Shown here one piece after another: positions 1 through 8,747 of a stretch of DNA of 64,000 nucleotides. The notes below the pieces were generated by a model. The model had not been told where the DNA came from. It was given only the letters and a program-made list of their open reading frames with translations, and searched no databases. Position numbers and translations under genes: made by a program. Numbering within the stretch: position 1 is the first letter of the stretch; each line of letters starts with the position of its first letter. Source of the DNA: Gemmatimonadales bacterium (GTDB lineage: Bacteria > Gemmatimonadota > Glassbacteria > GWA2-58-10); contig JAJRTS010000100.1 in the NCBI GenBank assembly GCA_024278175.1, forward strand, positions 19,972-83,971, in the 5' to 3' direction.

Positions 1-2
1 CC

Positions 3-1316
3 CTGCGCGAAGGCACCTACGAGCTGGAGTTCGATCTGATCAAAGAGGCGATCGAGGCCACGCCCGGATCGGAGTATTTCCATATCGGTTGTGATGAGAC
101 CTATGTGCTGGGCAAGGGTGTGGAGTGCGGCTGCAAAGCTAAAATGGAAGAGATCGGCCGCTACGGGCTTACGCAGATTTATGTCAACCGGATCGCCGCC
201 TATGTTAAAAAACTGGGCCGTAAGCCCATCTCATGGGCCGGGGGCTATCAGCCAGGGGAAAAGACGGAACCCGTTGCGGGATTGATGACCTGGGGCGGAT
301 ACGATGAGCAGCGGGACAAGGAAGCGCTGGCAAAAGGCTATCCACTGTTTATCTACGACCCGAACCCGGGGATCGAGCACCTGTTCCTGCCTTATTTCTA
401 TCGCGAGACAGAATACAACCAGTACGGCTCTCATCTTCAGAGGTCGTACAGACGGCTCGCCCCCGCGGCGCTCTCCGGGAAATTCGAGGGGATGATCTCC
501 ACGTCCTGGAACTGCTCCGGCGTGCATAACCAGGGCTGGATGCTGCGCTACATTATCGCCGCCGAATACTCCTGGAGCGGGGCCAATCCAAGCCTGGCGG
601 AGTTTACGGACAAGTTTTTCGTCAACTACTACGGCCCCCGCAGCCGGGACGTACGCGAACTCTACGAGTTGCTCAACCGCGCCAGCTACTTCTACATGAA
701 CTCGTTCGAGCGCAAGGTCTGGCACTGGGGTGAAATCGGTAAAACGCACCTGCCCGACCTTCCCCGCGACGATATCGAGTACGACCCCTACTGTAACACC
801 GAGTACGCGGACCGTCTGGCGGCCAGCCGCAAGATTATCCCGAAAATGCAGCGAGCCCGGGAAATCTGCCGGACAAACCTGGCCCTGGGTGCGGGAAACG
901 CCTACGATTTCGAGCTGTTCGGCCGCATGGCGGAACTGTTCGAGCACACGGCCAACACCTATCTGGCTCTCGGCAGGCTGGAAAACTCGATCACCGCGGC
1001 CCACCGGGCGCATTTCGATAATCCGCAGGGGGCCTACGCCGCACTGGGCAGGGCGGCGGAAATTGTTGAAGAAAATCTGGCCGAGCGGAGCCGGGTGTTC
1101 AAGGAGATCGTCACCACCTGGGAGAAATCACAACTGCCGCGCGGGATGTCCACGCCGGATAAAAAGTATGTCCACGGACGCGATCAGCAGCGCAATTTCG
1201 CCAACCGTCGCCCGGACCTGTCGTTCATGATCTGCGATGAGCAAATGCTGGGTCTGGAGGACTACCTGGCGGACTTGAAGAAATACATGGCGTGGTACAA
1301 GGAAAAATACCTGTGA
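3..1316 (+). CDS. GH20-type beta-hexosaminidase-like glycosidase, 3' part
   Basis: The gene enters from outside the window; 437 residues are visible in an open frame from base 3 to the TGA at 1314. Near the visible start is His-Ile-Gly-Cys-Asp-Glu (bases 81-98), the HxGxDE motif of family GH20, whose Asp-Glu pair polarises the substrate N-acetyl group and acts as acid/base. Aromatic motifs typical of the sugar pocket follow (WAGGY, TWGGYDE, STSWNCSG, AAEYSWSG). GH20 enzymes cleave terminal N-acetylhexosamine residues. The last part, about 150 residues, is helical and lacks a motif I recognise. It overlaps the next gene by four bases (GTGA), so the two are probably translationally coupled. The exact substrate cannot be told from the sequence. 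Confidence 0.8.
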   Translation: MREGTYELEFDLIKEAIEATPGSEYFHIGCDETYVLGKGVECGCKAKMEEIGRYGLTQIYVNRIAAYVKKLGRKPISWAGGYQPGEKTEPVAGLMTWGGYDEQRDKEALAKGYPLFIYDPNPGIEHLFLPYFYRETEYNQYGSHLQRSYRRLAPAALSGKFEGMISTSWNCSGVHNQGWMLRYIIAAEYSWSGANPSLAEFTDKFFVNYYGPRSRDVRELYELLNRASYFYMNSFERKVWHWGEIGKTHLPDLPRDDIEYDPYCNTEYADRLAASRKIIPKMQRAREICRTNLALGAGNAYDFELFGRMAELFEHTANTYLALGRLENSITAAHRAHFDNPQGAYAALGRAAEIVEENLAERSRVFKEIVTTWEKSQLPRGMSTPDKKYVHGRDQQRNFANRRPDLSFMICDEQMLGLEDYLADLKKYMAWYKEKYL

Positions 1317-2398
1317 GATTTTTTATCGTGGTCGCTATCGTGCTCTCGGCAGGCTCATGCGGCTTGTCCGGGCCCCGGAACATGCCGCCTGCCCGGGAGG
1401 CCGGGCCGCGGCCGGAGGCTTTCCCGCAGCGTATCTGGGCCGCGTGCGATTTCGAGCTGCTGCGTAAGGATGTTGTCTGGGGGGCGCGAACGGAGCGGGA
1501 TAATATCCCCGCATACCCGGCCAACCGGTTCGCCGCGGCCGCGCGGGAAACAGCGCCGGGGGTGAGTGCGCTGAACGTGATTTTCACCAGCTACCCCCGT
1601 GCCGAGGCCGGCAGCAAACTTTACTTCCGCTATTATCTGAGCGGTGAGGGCCGGCTTGAAATACGCCTCTTTAACCAGAGCCGTCAGGCCTGGCATCGGC
1701 TGAGTGTGACCGGCCTTGTGCGTGGCCGCTGGGCGGAGGCCACGGTGGATTTTGGCGCGGTGGGCGATGACAACGGCGGTGGGCCGTTGGAGCCGGGCGA
1801 ACGGGTGAGCGAGGCGATGCTGGTGCTGCACGGGCCGGGTGATTTTCTGATGGACGATCTGATCTGTTTCGCCGGGGAAGTGCGTGACGGCGAACTGGAA
1901 AAATTCCCGCGAAGAGTGATCGCCGTGTGGAGTTTCGATCCGGTGGAGTACTATCACCCCTGGACTCACACGGATTTCCGGGTTAACCGCAAACATCCCT
2001 CGCTCCCGCGCGACTGGGGCGCGGCCGAGGGTCTGGACACGGCCGGCAAGGGAGTCAAACGGATCAGGCTGATTATCGACCCGCAGCAGCAGGTGGGCAG
2101 CCACACCCGTATGCGCTACAACTACTGGCTGGACAACGTGCGGCGGCTCCAGCCGATGATTTTCGATCTGACCGCCAGTGACAACCGTCACGTGGGTCTG
2201 GAACAGCAACCCCAGCACCGGTGGCTGACCGGGACGATAGATTTCACGCGCGACGGGATCAAGAACGATGGGAACCAGACGCCGTTCGAGGCGGGCAGCC
2301 TGGTGGACGATATTTTTTACCTGGCCTGGCCGGAAGCCAGCGGCGTAGAATTCACTCTGATGGTGGACGATGTGGTCCTCTACGATGCGTACGAGTAA
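1313..2398 (+). CDS. exported lipoprotein, carbohydrate-binding-like
   Basis: A GTG at 1313, inside the GTGA overlap with the upstream glycosidase, begins VRFFIVVAIVLSAGSC, a lipoprotein signal peptide with its Cys at residue 16. An upstream GTG at 1292 would put charged residues before this signal and is less likely. The 361-residue protein is rich in beta-strand and aromatic residues, with repeated phrases such as YFRYYLSGEGRLEIRLFN and EAMLVLHGPGDFLMDDLICF. This looks like two jelly-roll or galactose-binding-like modules. No catalytic motif is visible. Its coupling to a GH20-type enzyme suggests a role in binding or presenting the glycan at the envelope. The fold assignment is inference; I do not recognise the exact family. 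Confidence 0.6.
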   Translation: MRFFIVVAIVLSAGSCGLSGPRNMPPAREAGPRPEAFPQRIWAACDFELLRKDVVWGARTERDNIPAYPANRFAAAARETAPGVSALNVIFTSYPRAEAGSKLYFRYYLSGEGRLEIRLFNQSRQAWHRLSVTGLVRGRWAEATVDFGAVGDDNGGGPLEPGERVSEAMLVLHGPGDFLMDDLICFAGEVRDGELEKFPRRVIAVWSFDPVEYYHPWTHTDFRVNRKHPSLPRDWGAAEGLDTAGKGVKRIRLIIDPQQQVGSHTRMRYNYWLDNVRRLQPMIFDLTASDNRHVGLEQQPQHRWLTGTIDFTRDGIKNDGNQTPFEAGSLVDDIFYLAWPEASGVEFTLMVDDVVLYDAYE

Positions 2399-2456
2399 GC
2401 CGGCTGATTGACAGTGTGCCGGTTACGGCGTAAGCTTTGGCAGGGCCGGAAAGGAG

Positions 2457-2530
2457 AAATCCCCCTCGATCCCTCTTTTTCAAGGGGGAGGCGCATTCCC
2501 CCCCTTTAGCAAAGGAGGCAGGGGGGATTT
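2457..2530. repeat. dispersed palindromic repeat with AAATCCCCC ends
   Basis: A 74-bp element begins AAATCCCCCT and ends AGGGGGGATTT, so its ends are inverted repeats. Inside are two further purine/pyrimidine hairpin halves (CTTTTTCAAGGGGGAGG and CCCCCCCTTTAGCAAAGG). This design resembles small palindromic repeats scattered between genes in many environmental genomes. It lies between the lipoprotein gene and the next gene. Confidence 0.65.
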
Positions 2531-2622
2531 ACTTGCAAACCTTTCGGATCAAAATTGATCAGAAATCAGGAATTAGAGAATAAAAAAAGAATTAACAGGA
2601 TGAATCGAGCAGGAGGCAGGCA

Positions 2623-3423
2623 ATGGACTACGTGAATATCGGCGGCAAGCAGGTGAGCCGGATGATTCTGGGCACCAACCAGTTCAGCGGTTTCAGCCAT
2701 CAGGGTTTGGACAGGGACCGCGAAATGATAAGGTTCTACACGTCAAGAAGAGTGTTGGACACCATGCACGAGGCGCAGCGGCAGGGGATCAATACCATAA
2801 TCGCCCGCACGGATAACTTTGTGATGCGGATGCTGATGGAGTTCGAGCAGGAGGGCGGGGAGCTGATGTGGTTCGCCCAGACCTGCCCGGAGGTGGGGCC
2901 GCAGGAGATGTGTATCGAACGGGCGGCGAGTATGGGCGCCCCCGCCTGCCACCTTCACGGCGGAGTGGCCGACAACCTGTACCTAAGCGGCCGCCTCGAT
3001 GAGTTCAAGCCGCTGGTGGCGCTGATCAGGGAGAAGGGGATGCTGGCCGCTATCGCCGCCCACCGGCCCGAGGTGTTCGAGTGGGCCGTGGATAACCTGG
3101 AGCTGGACTACTACATGTGCTCCTACTACAACCCGATCCCGCGCGATGATGACCCCCAGCATGTGGCCGGGCAGGAAGAGGTTTACGACCAGGCGGACCG
3201 GGCGCGGATGACAGAGCTGATCCAGGGCCTGCCCGCCCCGGCGATCCACTACAAGGTGCTGGCCGCCGGGCGCAACGACCCTGCCGAGGCTTTTCGCTTC
3301 GTGGCCGGTAAGCTGCGCCCAAACGATCCGGTCTGCGTGGGAGTCTATACGGGGGACAAGCCGGGGATGATCGCCGAGAATATCGACCTGCTGGATGCCG
3401 CGATGGGCGCGGTGGTGGGGTAG
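2623..3423 (+). CDS. TIM-barrel aldo/keto reductase-like protein
   Basis: This is a 266-residue soluble protein with no signal peptide. The start ATG at 2623 has a good GGAGG site (AGGAGGCAGGCA). The N-terminus (YVNIGGKQVSRMILGTNQFSG) resembles the first strand of aldo/keto reductase barrels, and the alternating strand/helix pattern continues through TIIART, ACHLHGG, MLAAIAAH, DYYMCSYYNP and IHYKVLAAGR. The usual Asp-Tyr-Lys-His tetrad of aldo/keto reductases cannot be assigned with confidence, so the redox activity is uncertain. It stands alone between two repeat elements. It is probably a cytoplasmic enzyme of sugar or small-molecule metabolism. Confidence 0.6.
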   Translation: MDYVNIGGKQVSRMILGTNQFSGFSHQGLDRDREMIRFYTSRRVLDTMHEAQRQGINTIIARTDNFVMRMLMEFEQEGGELMWFAQTCPEVGPQEMCIERAASMGAPACHLHGGVADNLYLSGRLDEFKPLVALIREKGMLAAIAAHRPEVFEWAVDNLELDYYMCSYYNPIPRDDDPQHVAGQEEVYDQADRARMTELIQGLPAPAIHYKVLAAGRNDPAEAFRFVAGKLRPNDPVCVGVYTGDKPGMIAENIDLLDAAMGAVVG

Positions 3424-3458
3424 GGAGCGGTACGAAATTCAATGGGGAAAAATGCAAG

Positions 3459-3476
3459 GGCGACGCACGCGTCGCC
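3459..3476. repeat. GC-rich palindrome of the GGCGACGC family
   Basis: The sequence GGCGACGCACGCGTCGCC is an 18-bp near-perfect palindrome. A close copy lies at 3863-3882, and related palindromes occur at 54569 and 54629. Confidence 0.6.
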
Positions 3477-3580
3477 ACTTTTCTGTTTCGTAGCAAGCAG
3501 GCGGGCGAACACAAGGTTCGCGACGGTCGGGCTCGTTATCGGGTTGATATATTCGGGTCACTCCGGGACCAGGGTTTTTC

Positions 3581-3812
3581 CGGGGCCGCGCATGTTTGAG
3601 CCAGTGGGCGGGCAGCGTGTAATTGAGCCGGATCCCACCAGAGTTGGCAGAAGAATCATTGCCCGGCGTGCGATTCGCCTGTGGCGTGCCACGCACGGCG
3701 GAGCGGTTTTTGCCGATTGCACTCCCGAGCCAACAACTGAGAATGAGTTAATGCGAGTTCGCGGCCCCAAATGGTTTTGCTGCTTTTGCCGAAACAAAAG
3801 CAGAAATGGAAT
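3581..3812 (+). repeat. dispersed repeat, copy 1 (inverted partner at 63660-63890)
   Basis: This non-coding stretch matches the reverse complement of 63660-63890. Shared blocks include GGCCGC.CATGT.TGAGCCA, GGATCCCACC.GAGT, GAAGAA.CATTG.CCGG and CGGCGTGCGATTCGC, followed by a copy-specific GCGTGCCA.GCAC segment. Both copies then have a hairpin made of TTTTG-type half sites (3775-3803 here). The open frame crossing this region (3442-3855) reads straight through the repeat and is not a credible gene. The whole gap 3424-3945 holds only this repeat and its flanking palindromes. Confidence 0.7.
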
Positions 3813-3862
3813 TGAATATTGTTGGTCGGATAGGATACGGTTGATCTTAGAGTGACAAAAAA

Positions 3863-3882
3863 GGGCGACGCATGCGTCGCCC
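3863..3882. repeat. perfect 20-bp palindrome GGGCGACGCATGCGTCGCCC
   Basis: This perfect palindrome, with the partner at 3459-3476, brackets the dispersed repeat between them. It lies upstream of the converging glycosidase gene end. Confidence 0.65.
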
Positions 3883-3945
3883 CTGCACGGTTTAGCGCTA
3901 ATCTCTGTCCTGTCGGCAATTCCCCCCCCCCGTACTCTGGCGGCT

Positions 3946-5520
3946 TTATTCGGCGATGATACCGCTGTCCGCGTGCGAGAGGTGATAAGTCGTATACACC
4001 GTCATGCTGAATGCGGGCAGCTTGTCCGAAAAAACCCTCTGCCCGGGCCCCAGGAGATATTCCCCGACAGGGTCTATCCTCAGTTTCGCATTGTCCCGCT
4101 GGGTAAAAGCGACCTGGTATTTGTACAGCGATCTTTTTGTTTTCAAGCCACTGAGCGAATATTCAGCCTGCCATCCTGATTTCGCATCGTTGACCACCAG
4201 CAGGGTAAGCTCCCCCCCGGGGCTTCTCAGCGAGGCGGCGAATACGCGGGATGTGCTGTCCAGTTCTCCCCCGGTCACGGAGGTTGCCAGGGTCCGGGAA
4301 TGTTTCGCGCTGAAACGGGACACGAGACCGTAGACAAAATAGCTGTTGGGTTTGGGTGTGAATTTTTCCAGGAGCTCGCCGCGTTCGGGGTCCCAGGTAT
4401 CGAGCATCTGCCATTGGCCGTCAAGGTCGCCCCGGTTGTTGAAACTCCACTTGTTGAACCCATCGACCCGCGCGTTCAGCCCCCGCACCACCAGCTCCGC
4501 ATCCTTGAGCGCCGCCTCGAAAGTGTTCGGCCCGTTGTGCCTGCCCTGCCAGCCGAACACCATGCTGCCCAGCTCGGTAAGAAAAAACGGTTTGCCCCGC
4601 TCGTGCGCCCAGTCCGCCCAATCGCCCAGGCGTTTTACCACCAGGGAAAGAGGGAGATCAACGGGCAGGTCATCTTTCTCCGTCCAATCATATCTGGAGT
4701 AGTAGGAATGGATATCGTAGGCCCCGATAAAGGGGTCGAAATCTATCTTCGCCGGCTCGAGCGGAGGCGAATCCGTCCAGTCCGGAGCCGCCAGGGGCGT
4801 GGCGATACCACGGCGGTCGAGTTCCTCGCGAACCGCTTTCAGTGCCGGGGTCACCGGGTCCGGCGAAGTCGGCGGCCGCTGCCACCAGGACCAGGAATGT
4901 CCGGGCTCGTTGGTGATCGATAACCACTTGATACAACTATAACCTTTCTTGCGGACCAGATGTTCCACCAACTCGGCAAATCCGCCGGCAAACTCACCCA
5001 GCGAAAGCGGGGCGCTGTGCAGCCGCTTTACCGGATCGCCGCGGAACTCGGGGTAAGAGTTCCAGTCCACGTTACTCCACATCTGCTGGAGAAAAACATC
5101 AACCCCTTGCGCCTGGCACCAATCGAGGATGCGGTACAGGATGCGCATCTCGCGGTTGTCCCAATCGAACCGGTCTTTTTCCGGCTGATACATGCGTTGT
5201 TCAAGCTCCACCCGGCAGAAATCGAGCCCCAGCCAGCCGGCGTGACGGTAGATTTCCTGCCAGGCTTGTTCGTTACCGGGCGGTGGATTCCCGCCCCATG
5301 CGCTCCCGCCGTGACTCTCTTCGCCCACTACCGGGAGAGAGTCCTCGATGGCGTGCCAAGAGGCGCCGATCCCGCCCCGCATCAGCTGCAGAGTGGAATC
5401 GAGTTTAACGCTGATGTTGACTGTCCCGTCCTGCGCTCCCCGCGCCCTGGCCGGGACTGAGAGGACAATCAGACCGGCTGCCAGGAGAAATAAACAACAT
5501 GGTATCCTGAGAATCTGCAT
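3946..5520 (-). CDS. exported clan GH-A glycoside hydrolase
   Basis: The chosen start is the ATG at 5520, which begins a clear Sec signal peptide (MQILRIPCCLFLLAAGLIV, cleavage near ARA). An ATG further upstream would add a polar tail before it. The 524-residue protein has Ile-Thr-Asn-Glu-Pro (acid/base Glu near residue 205) and FFLTELG (likely nucleophile Glu near 316), the pair expected in a (beta/alpha)8 retaining glycosidase of clan GH-A. A C-terminal beta-sandwich of about 120 residues follows (SYFVYGLVSRFSAKHSRTLAT), as in GH30 and GH39. The N-terminal GGIGASWHAIEDSLP is also GH30-like. The substrate is not evident. The gene is monocistronic. Confidence 0.7.
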   Translation of the reverse strand: MQILRIPCCLFLLAAGLIVLSVPARARGAQDGTVNISVKLDSTLQLMRGGIGASWHAIEDSLPVVGEESHGGSAWGGNPPPGNEQAWQEIYRHAGWLGLDFCRVELEQRMYQPEKDRFDWDNREMRILYRILDWCQAQGVDVFLQQMWSNVDWNSYPEFRGDPVKRLHSAPLSLGEFAGGFAELVEHLVRKKGYSCIKWLSITNEPGHSWSWWQRPPTSPDPVTPALKAVREELDRRGIATPLAAPDWTDSPPLEPAKIDFDPFIGAYDIHSYYSRYDWTEKDDLPVDLPLSLVVKRLGDWADWAHERGKPFFLTELGSMVFGWQGRHNGPNTFEAALKDAELVVRGLNARVDGFNKWSFNNRGDLDGQWQMLDTWDPERGELLEKFTPKPNSYFVYGLVSRFSAKHSRTLATSVTGGELDSTSRVFAASLRSPGGELTLLVVNDAKSGWQAEYSLSGLKTKRSLYKYQVAFTQRDNAKLRIDPVGEYLLGPGQRVFSDKLPAFSMTVYTTYHLSHADSGIIAE

Positions 5521-5625
5521 GACGATACCCCGCAGGTAGAATGAATCAGGAGTAGACATTCTCTTGAGCATCGGAAGAATCTGACAAGCGTGTTGAAAGA
5601 GTCATTTTTGCCGCTGGAATTATAA

Positions 5626-5657
5626 GCGCGGGGGCGAGGTATGCGTCATCCCCGCGC
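5626..5657. repeat. stem-loop with 8-bp GC stem
   Basis: GCGCGGGG (5626-5633) pairs with CCCCGCGC (5650-5657) around a GCGAGGTATGCGTCAT loop. The loop resembles the palindrome family seen at 3459 and 54569. About 30 bases before it, AGCGTGTTGAAA (5587-5598) matches the 5' edge of the 205-bp element. The rest of the gap 5521-5777 shows nothing recognisable. Confidence 0.5.
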
Positions 5658-5777
5658 AAGGCCCCACAAGTGTGTGGGCACCCGTATTGTCTCCTGTTCC
5701 AGCCATAAACTACAAATGACAGCTTGCCGCAGGGACACGCTTCCGGGGCCGTGCGTACGAGCAAAACTGTAAAAAAA

Positions 5778-7157
5778 CTACTGCATAACCGGCCCGAACG
5801 CTCCCAGCTCTCCGGCGATACTGGCGCTGTCGCCCACCACCACAATCGTCATCTGCTGGTCGCGGATGTAGTTTTTTGCAGCCGCCTGTACCTGCTCCGG
5901 GGTGATCTTCATCACGTTTTCCGTATAGTTCTCCAGGTAGCTTATGGGCAGGCCGTGCAAATCAAGATAGGCCAGCATACCGATAATCCCGGCGCGCGAG
6001 GAATTCTGCAGCACGAACCGTCCGGCCGCATAGTTCTGCACGCCCTGGAGTTCCCCGGCAGGGGGCGGCTCGCCTTGCAGGCGGTCGATCTCGAAAAAGA
6101 TTTCCTTGAGCGCCGCGCCGGTGAACTCGGTGGTCACATCGGCTCGCTGCGCCCAGTAGGCGTCGCCGCGCCGTACCGATATGCTGCTGCGCGGGCTGTA
6201 GGTGTAGCCCTTGTCCTCGCGGATGTTGGCGGTGATCCGCGAGGCGAACATCCCGCCCAGCAGGAAATTGGTCACGTTCAGCGCCAGCCAGTCCGGATTG
6301 GTGGGGCCGATAGTGGGCAGGCCCATGTAGATCGACGACTGGATGGCGCCGGGGCGGCTGACCAGGTACACCTCGCGCCTGGATTCGGGCGCGGGGAGGT
6401 TGGCCGATGGGGCCGGGCCGTCGGCCCAGCCGGAGAACGACTGGCGGATAGAGGCCTCCATCGCCTCCTGATCGAATACTCCCGCTACGTAGAGCCGGGC
6501 GCGGGCCGCGCCGAAGTTATTATCGTAAAAGTCTTTTACATCCCGCAGAGTGAACGCCTGCAAAATACCCTCCGCGGGGAACACGCGGCCGTAGGGGTGG
6601 TCGCCGTAGAGTACCTCGCGGAATTTTTCCAGGGCCTGGGTCTGGGCGCGGCTGCTCTGGATACTGGCCCGACGGATCAGGTCGTTCTTGAGCCGCTCGA
6701 TTTCGCTCCCGGGCAGCATGGGAGCGCGCACCACCTCGGAGAGAATCGCTACCGCTTCCGGTCCGAACTCGGCGAGCACATCGGCGCTGAGCGTGGTCTG
6801 GTCCGGTCCCACGCCCACATCCAACTGGCCGCCCATGCCCGCCAGCTTCCGCGCTATCTGCTCGCTGCTCATGCCGGCGGCGCCCTCTTCGAGCATCATC
6901 CCGGTCAGGTCCGCCAGCCAGACCTGGCTGGCGCTTTCGTCGATGTTCCCGGCGGCGATTACCAGCTCCACAGCCACCTTGGGCGTACCGCCGAACGGCA
7001 CCAGCGTAACAGCGAGGCCGTTATCGAGCGTGAACGTGCGCCGGGGCGGCAGTTCGAATTTTTTCGGCTGGCCCCCCGCTGGGGGTGTTTCCCCGGGGAG
7101 CGCATAGACCGCCATCGCGCACAGGGCGGTAACAGCGAGTATGATGAGCTTGTACAT
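5778..7157 (-). CDS. M16-family peptidase homologue without the zinc motif
   Basis: This 459-residue exported protein has the signal peptide MYKLIILAVTALCAMAVYAL. Its two M16 halves are visible: the N-terminal core (FTLDNGLAVTLVPFGGTPKVAVELVI) and a C-terminal half with the conserved segment REDKGYTYSPRSS. The position where an active M16 enzyme carries HxxEH reads WLADLTGMML, so the zinc site is lost. M16 peptidases are often encoded as an active plus inactive pair that form one chamber, and the gene just upstream has the intact motif. The gene starts 23 bases after its partner with a GGGGAA ribosome site. It is probably the non-catalytic subunit in the periplasm. Confidence 0.85.
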   Translation of the reverse strand: MYKLIILAVTALCAMAVYALPGETPPAGGQPKKFELPPRRTFTLDNGLAVTLVPFGGTPKVAVELVIAAGNIDESASQVWLADLTGMMLEEGAAGMSSEQIARKLAGMGGQLDVGVGPDQTTLSADVLAEFGPEAVAILSEVVRAPMLPGSEIERLKNDLIRRASIQSSRAQTQALEKFREVLYGDHPYGRVFPAEGILQAFTLRDVKDFYDNNFGAARARLYVAGVFDQEAMEASIRQSFSGWADGPAPSANLPAPESRREVYLVSRPGAIQSSIYMGLPTIGPTNPDWLALNVTNFLLGGMFASRITANIREDKGYTYSPRSSISVRRGDAYWAQRADVTTEFTGAALKEIFFEIDRLQGEPPPAGELQGVQNYAAGRFVLQNSSRAGIIGMLAYLDLHGLPISYLENYTENVMKITPEQVQAAAKNYIRDQQMTIVVVGDSASIAGELGAFGPVMQ

Positions 7158-7180
7158 TTGAAGTAGTTCCCCTTTTCCGG

Positions 7181-8602
7181 TTATTGGCTTGCGGATTGCC
7201 GGCCGGGTTGAAGTTCCAGCACGGTGCGCCGGGAGCTGTCAAGGTATTTTAGCGCGGTCTGTTGCAATAGTTCGGGTGTAACCTGCAAAAAACCTTCCTC
7301 GATCCGGTTGATCATCCCCGGATCGTCGTCGAACAGGGCGAAACAGGCCAGCAGGTCAGCCTTACCCATCCCGTTGTAGTATTCCAGGTAGTCGTAGAGT
7401 TCCGAGCGGATTTTGATCAGCGCCCGGCCCAGTTCCTCGTCGCTTACCAGCGAGTCGCGCACCCTGGCTATTTCGGTGTCCACCGCGGCCAGGATCGAAT
7501 CCGCCGCGGTTTCGTTGTCGTGGAACAGGGAGACTGTCCAGAGCATCGGGCCGTTATAGTTATACTTGTTGCCCAGCCCGTTGTTGATCCCGCCGCTCAC
7601 CGAACCGGTCAGCCCGGTGCGCTTGACCAGCGCGTTGTGCAGGTAGCTGTCCTCGCCCTGGACCAATATCTGGTCCAGCAGGCCGAACGCGTACCACTGC
7701 GGGCTCAGGCGCTCGGGCACCCGGTAGGAGAACGCCAGGGCCGGGCGGCTGGCCAGCGTGTCGATACGGCTGAAGCGCTGTTCTTCGCTCTGGGGCGGCT
7801 CGCTCAGATCGGGCCGGGCGGGCAGCTCGGCCGAGGGGATCGGGCCGAAATACTTCTCTGCCAGCGCCAGGGCCTCGGCAGGCACGATATCGCCGGCGAT
7901 CACCAGCGCGGCGTTGTTGGGCGAGTAGAACGTGTCGAAAAAGCTCCGGACGTCATCGAGATTGGCGGCCTCGATGTCGCCCAGCTCACCGTAGAAGTTG
8001 TGGCTGTTGTACCAGTTCTTGAACGCATACTGGGGCATGTCGAGCCAGGGGAATCCGCCGTAGGGCGTGTTGAGCACGTTGACCTTGACCTCGTTGATCA
8101 CCACCGCCTGCTGGTTGCTCAGGTTGTCCCTGGTGATCGCCAGGCCGCTCATGCGGTCGGCCTCGGCCCAGAGGATAGTCTCCAGCTTGTGGCTGGGGAC
8201 AATCTCGAAGTAGTTGGTGAAATCGAACCGGGTGGAGCCGTTGAGCGTGCCGCCGTTGGTCTGGATCAGCCGGATGAACTCCATCTTGCCCAGGTTCCGC
8301 GACCCCTGGAACATCATGTGCTCGAACAGGTGGGCGAACCCGGTGCGCTCTCGCGGCTCGATCCGGAAGCCGATGTTGTAGTAGACCGCCACGGTTACGA
8401 TGGGTACGGTGCGGTCCTGGCTGAGCACCACTTTGAGGCCGTTGGCCAGCTTGTGATATTCGATCGGGACGGAGAAAGCGGCGCCGGATTTTTTTCCGTT
8501 GCTTTTTACCCCACCGCCGCCCGAGCAGGCGGCCAGCATGGCGGCGGCCCCCAGGGCGGCTATCAGCAGGGGTTTGCCCGCGTGAAGCATGAAACCGGTC
8601 AT
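7181..8602 (-). CDS. M16-family zinc metallopeptidase, lipoprotein
   Basis: The start ATG at 8602 follows AAGGAG. The protein (473 residues) has a lipoprotein signal (AAMLAAC, Cys at residue 26) and then a Gly-rich linker. His-Leu-Phe-Glu-His (residues 91-95) is the inverted HxxEH zinc motif of family M16, and NEVK near 170 supplies the distal glutamate. The C-terminal half carries the usual second domain (FSYRVPERLSPQWYAFGLLDQIL). It likely degrades peptides at the envelope together with the inactive paralogue downstream. A TATAAT box sits about 80 bases upstream, but I could not pair it with a good -35. Confidence 0.9.
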   Translation of the reverse strand: MTGFMLHAGKPLLIAALGAAAMLAACSGGGGVKSNGKKSGAAFSVPIEYHKLANGLKVVLSQDRTVPIVTVAVYYNIGFRIEPRERTGFAHLFEHMMFQGSRNLGKMEFIRLIQTNGGTLNGSTRFDFTNYFEIVPSHKLETILWAEADRMSGLAITRDNLSNQQAVVINEVKVNVLNTPYGGFPWLDMPQYAFKNWYNSHNFYGELGDIEAANLDDVRSFFDTFYSPNNAALVIAGDIVPAEALALAEKYFGPIPSAELPARPDLSEPPQSEEQRFSRIDTLASRPALAFSYRVPERLSPQWYAFGLLDQILVQGEDSYLHNALVKRTGLTGSVSGGINNGLGNKYNYNGPMLWTVSLFHDNETAADSILAAVDTEIARVRDSLVSDEELGRALIKIRSELYDYLEYYNGMGKADLLACFALFDDDPGMINRIEEGFLQVTPELLQQTALKYLDSSRRTVLELQPGRQSASQ

Positions 8603-8747
8603 GGCAGCTCCTTGAGTATACTGAAATTGAACTACCGGCGCAGCAGAGCTGCGAGGTAGCTGAAAAATTCCCCGTTTGATTATATTGTAAGAAATTTCTT
8701 CTCGTCTCCCCTTGTCAAAGAGGTAAGGACAGTGGCTAATCCTCAGG

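Noticed and set aside
3442..3855. 137-codon frame on the plus strand
   Set aside because: It runs through a dispersed repeat that is also found at 63660-63890, where the same frame is not kept.
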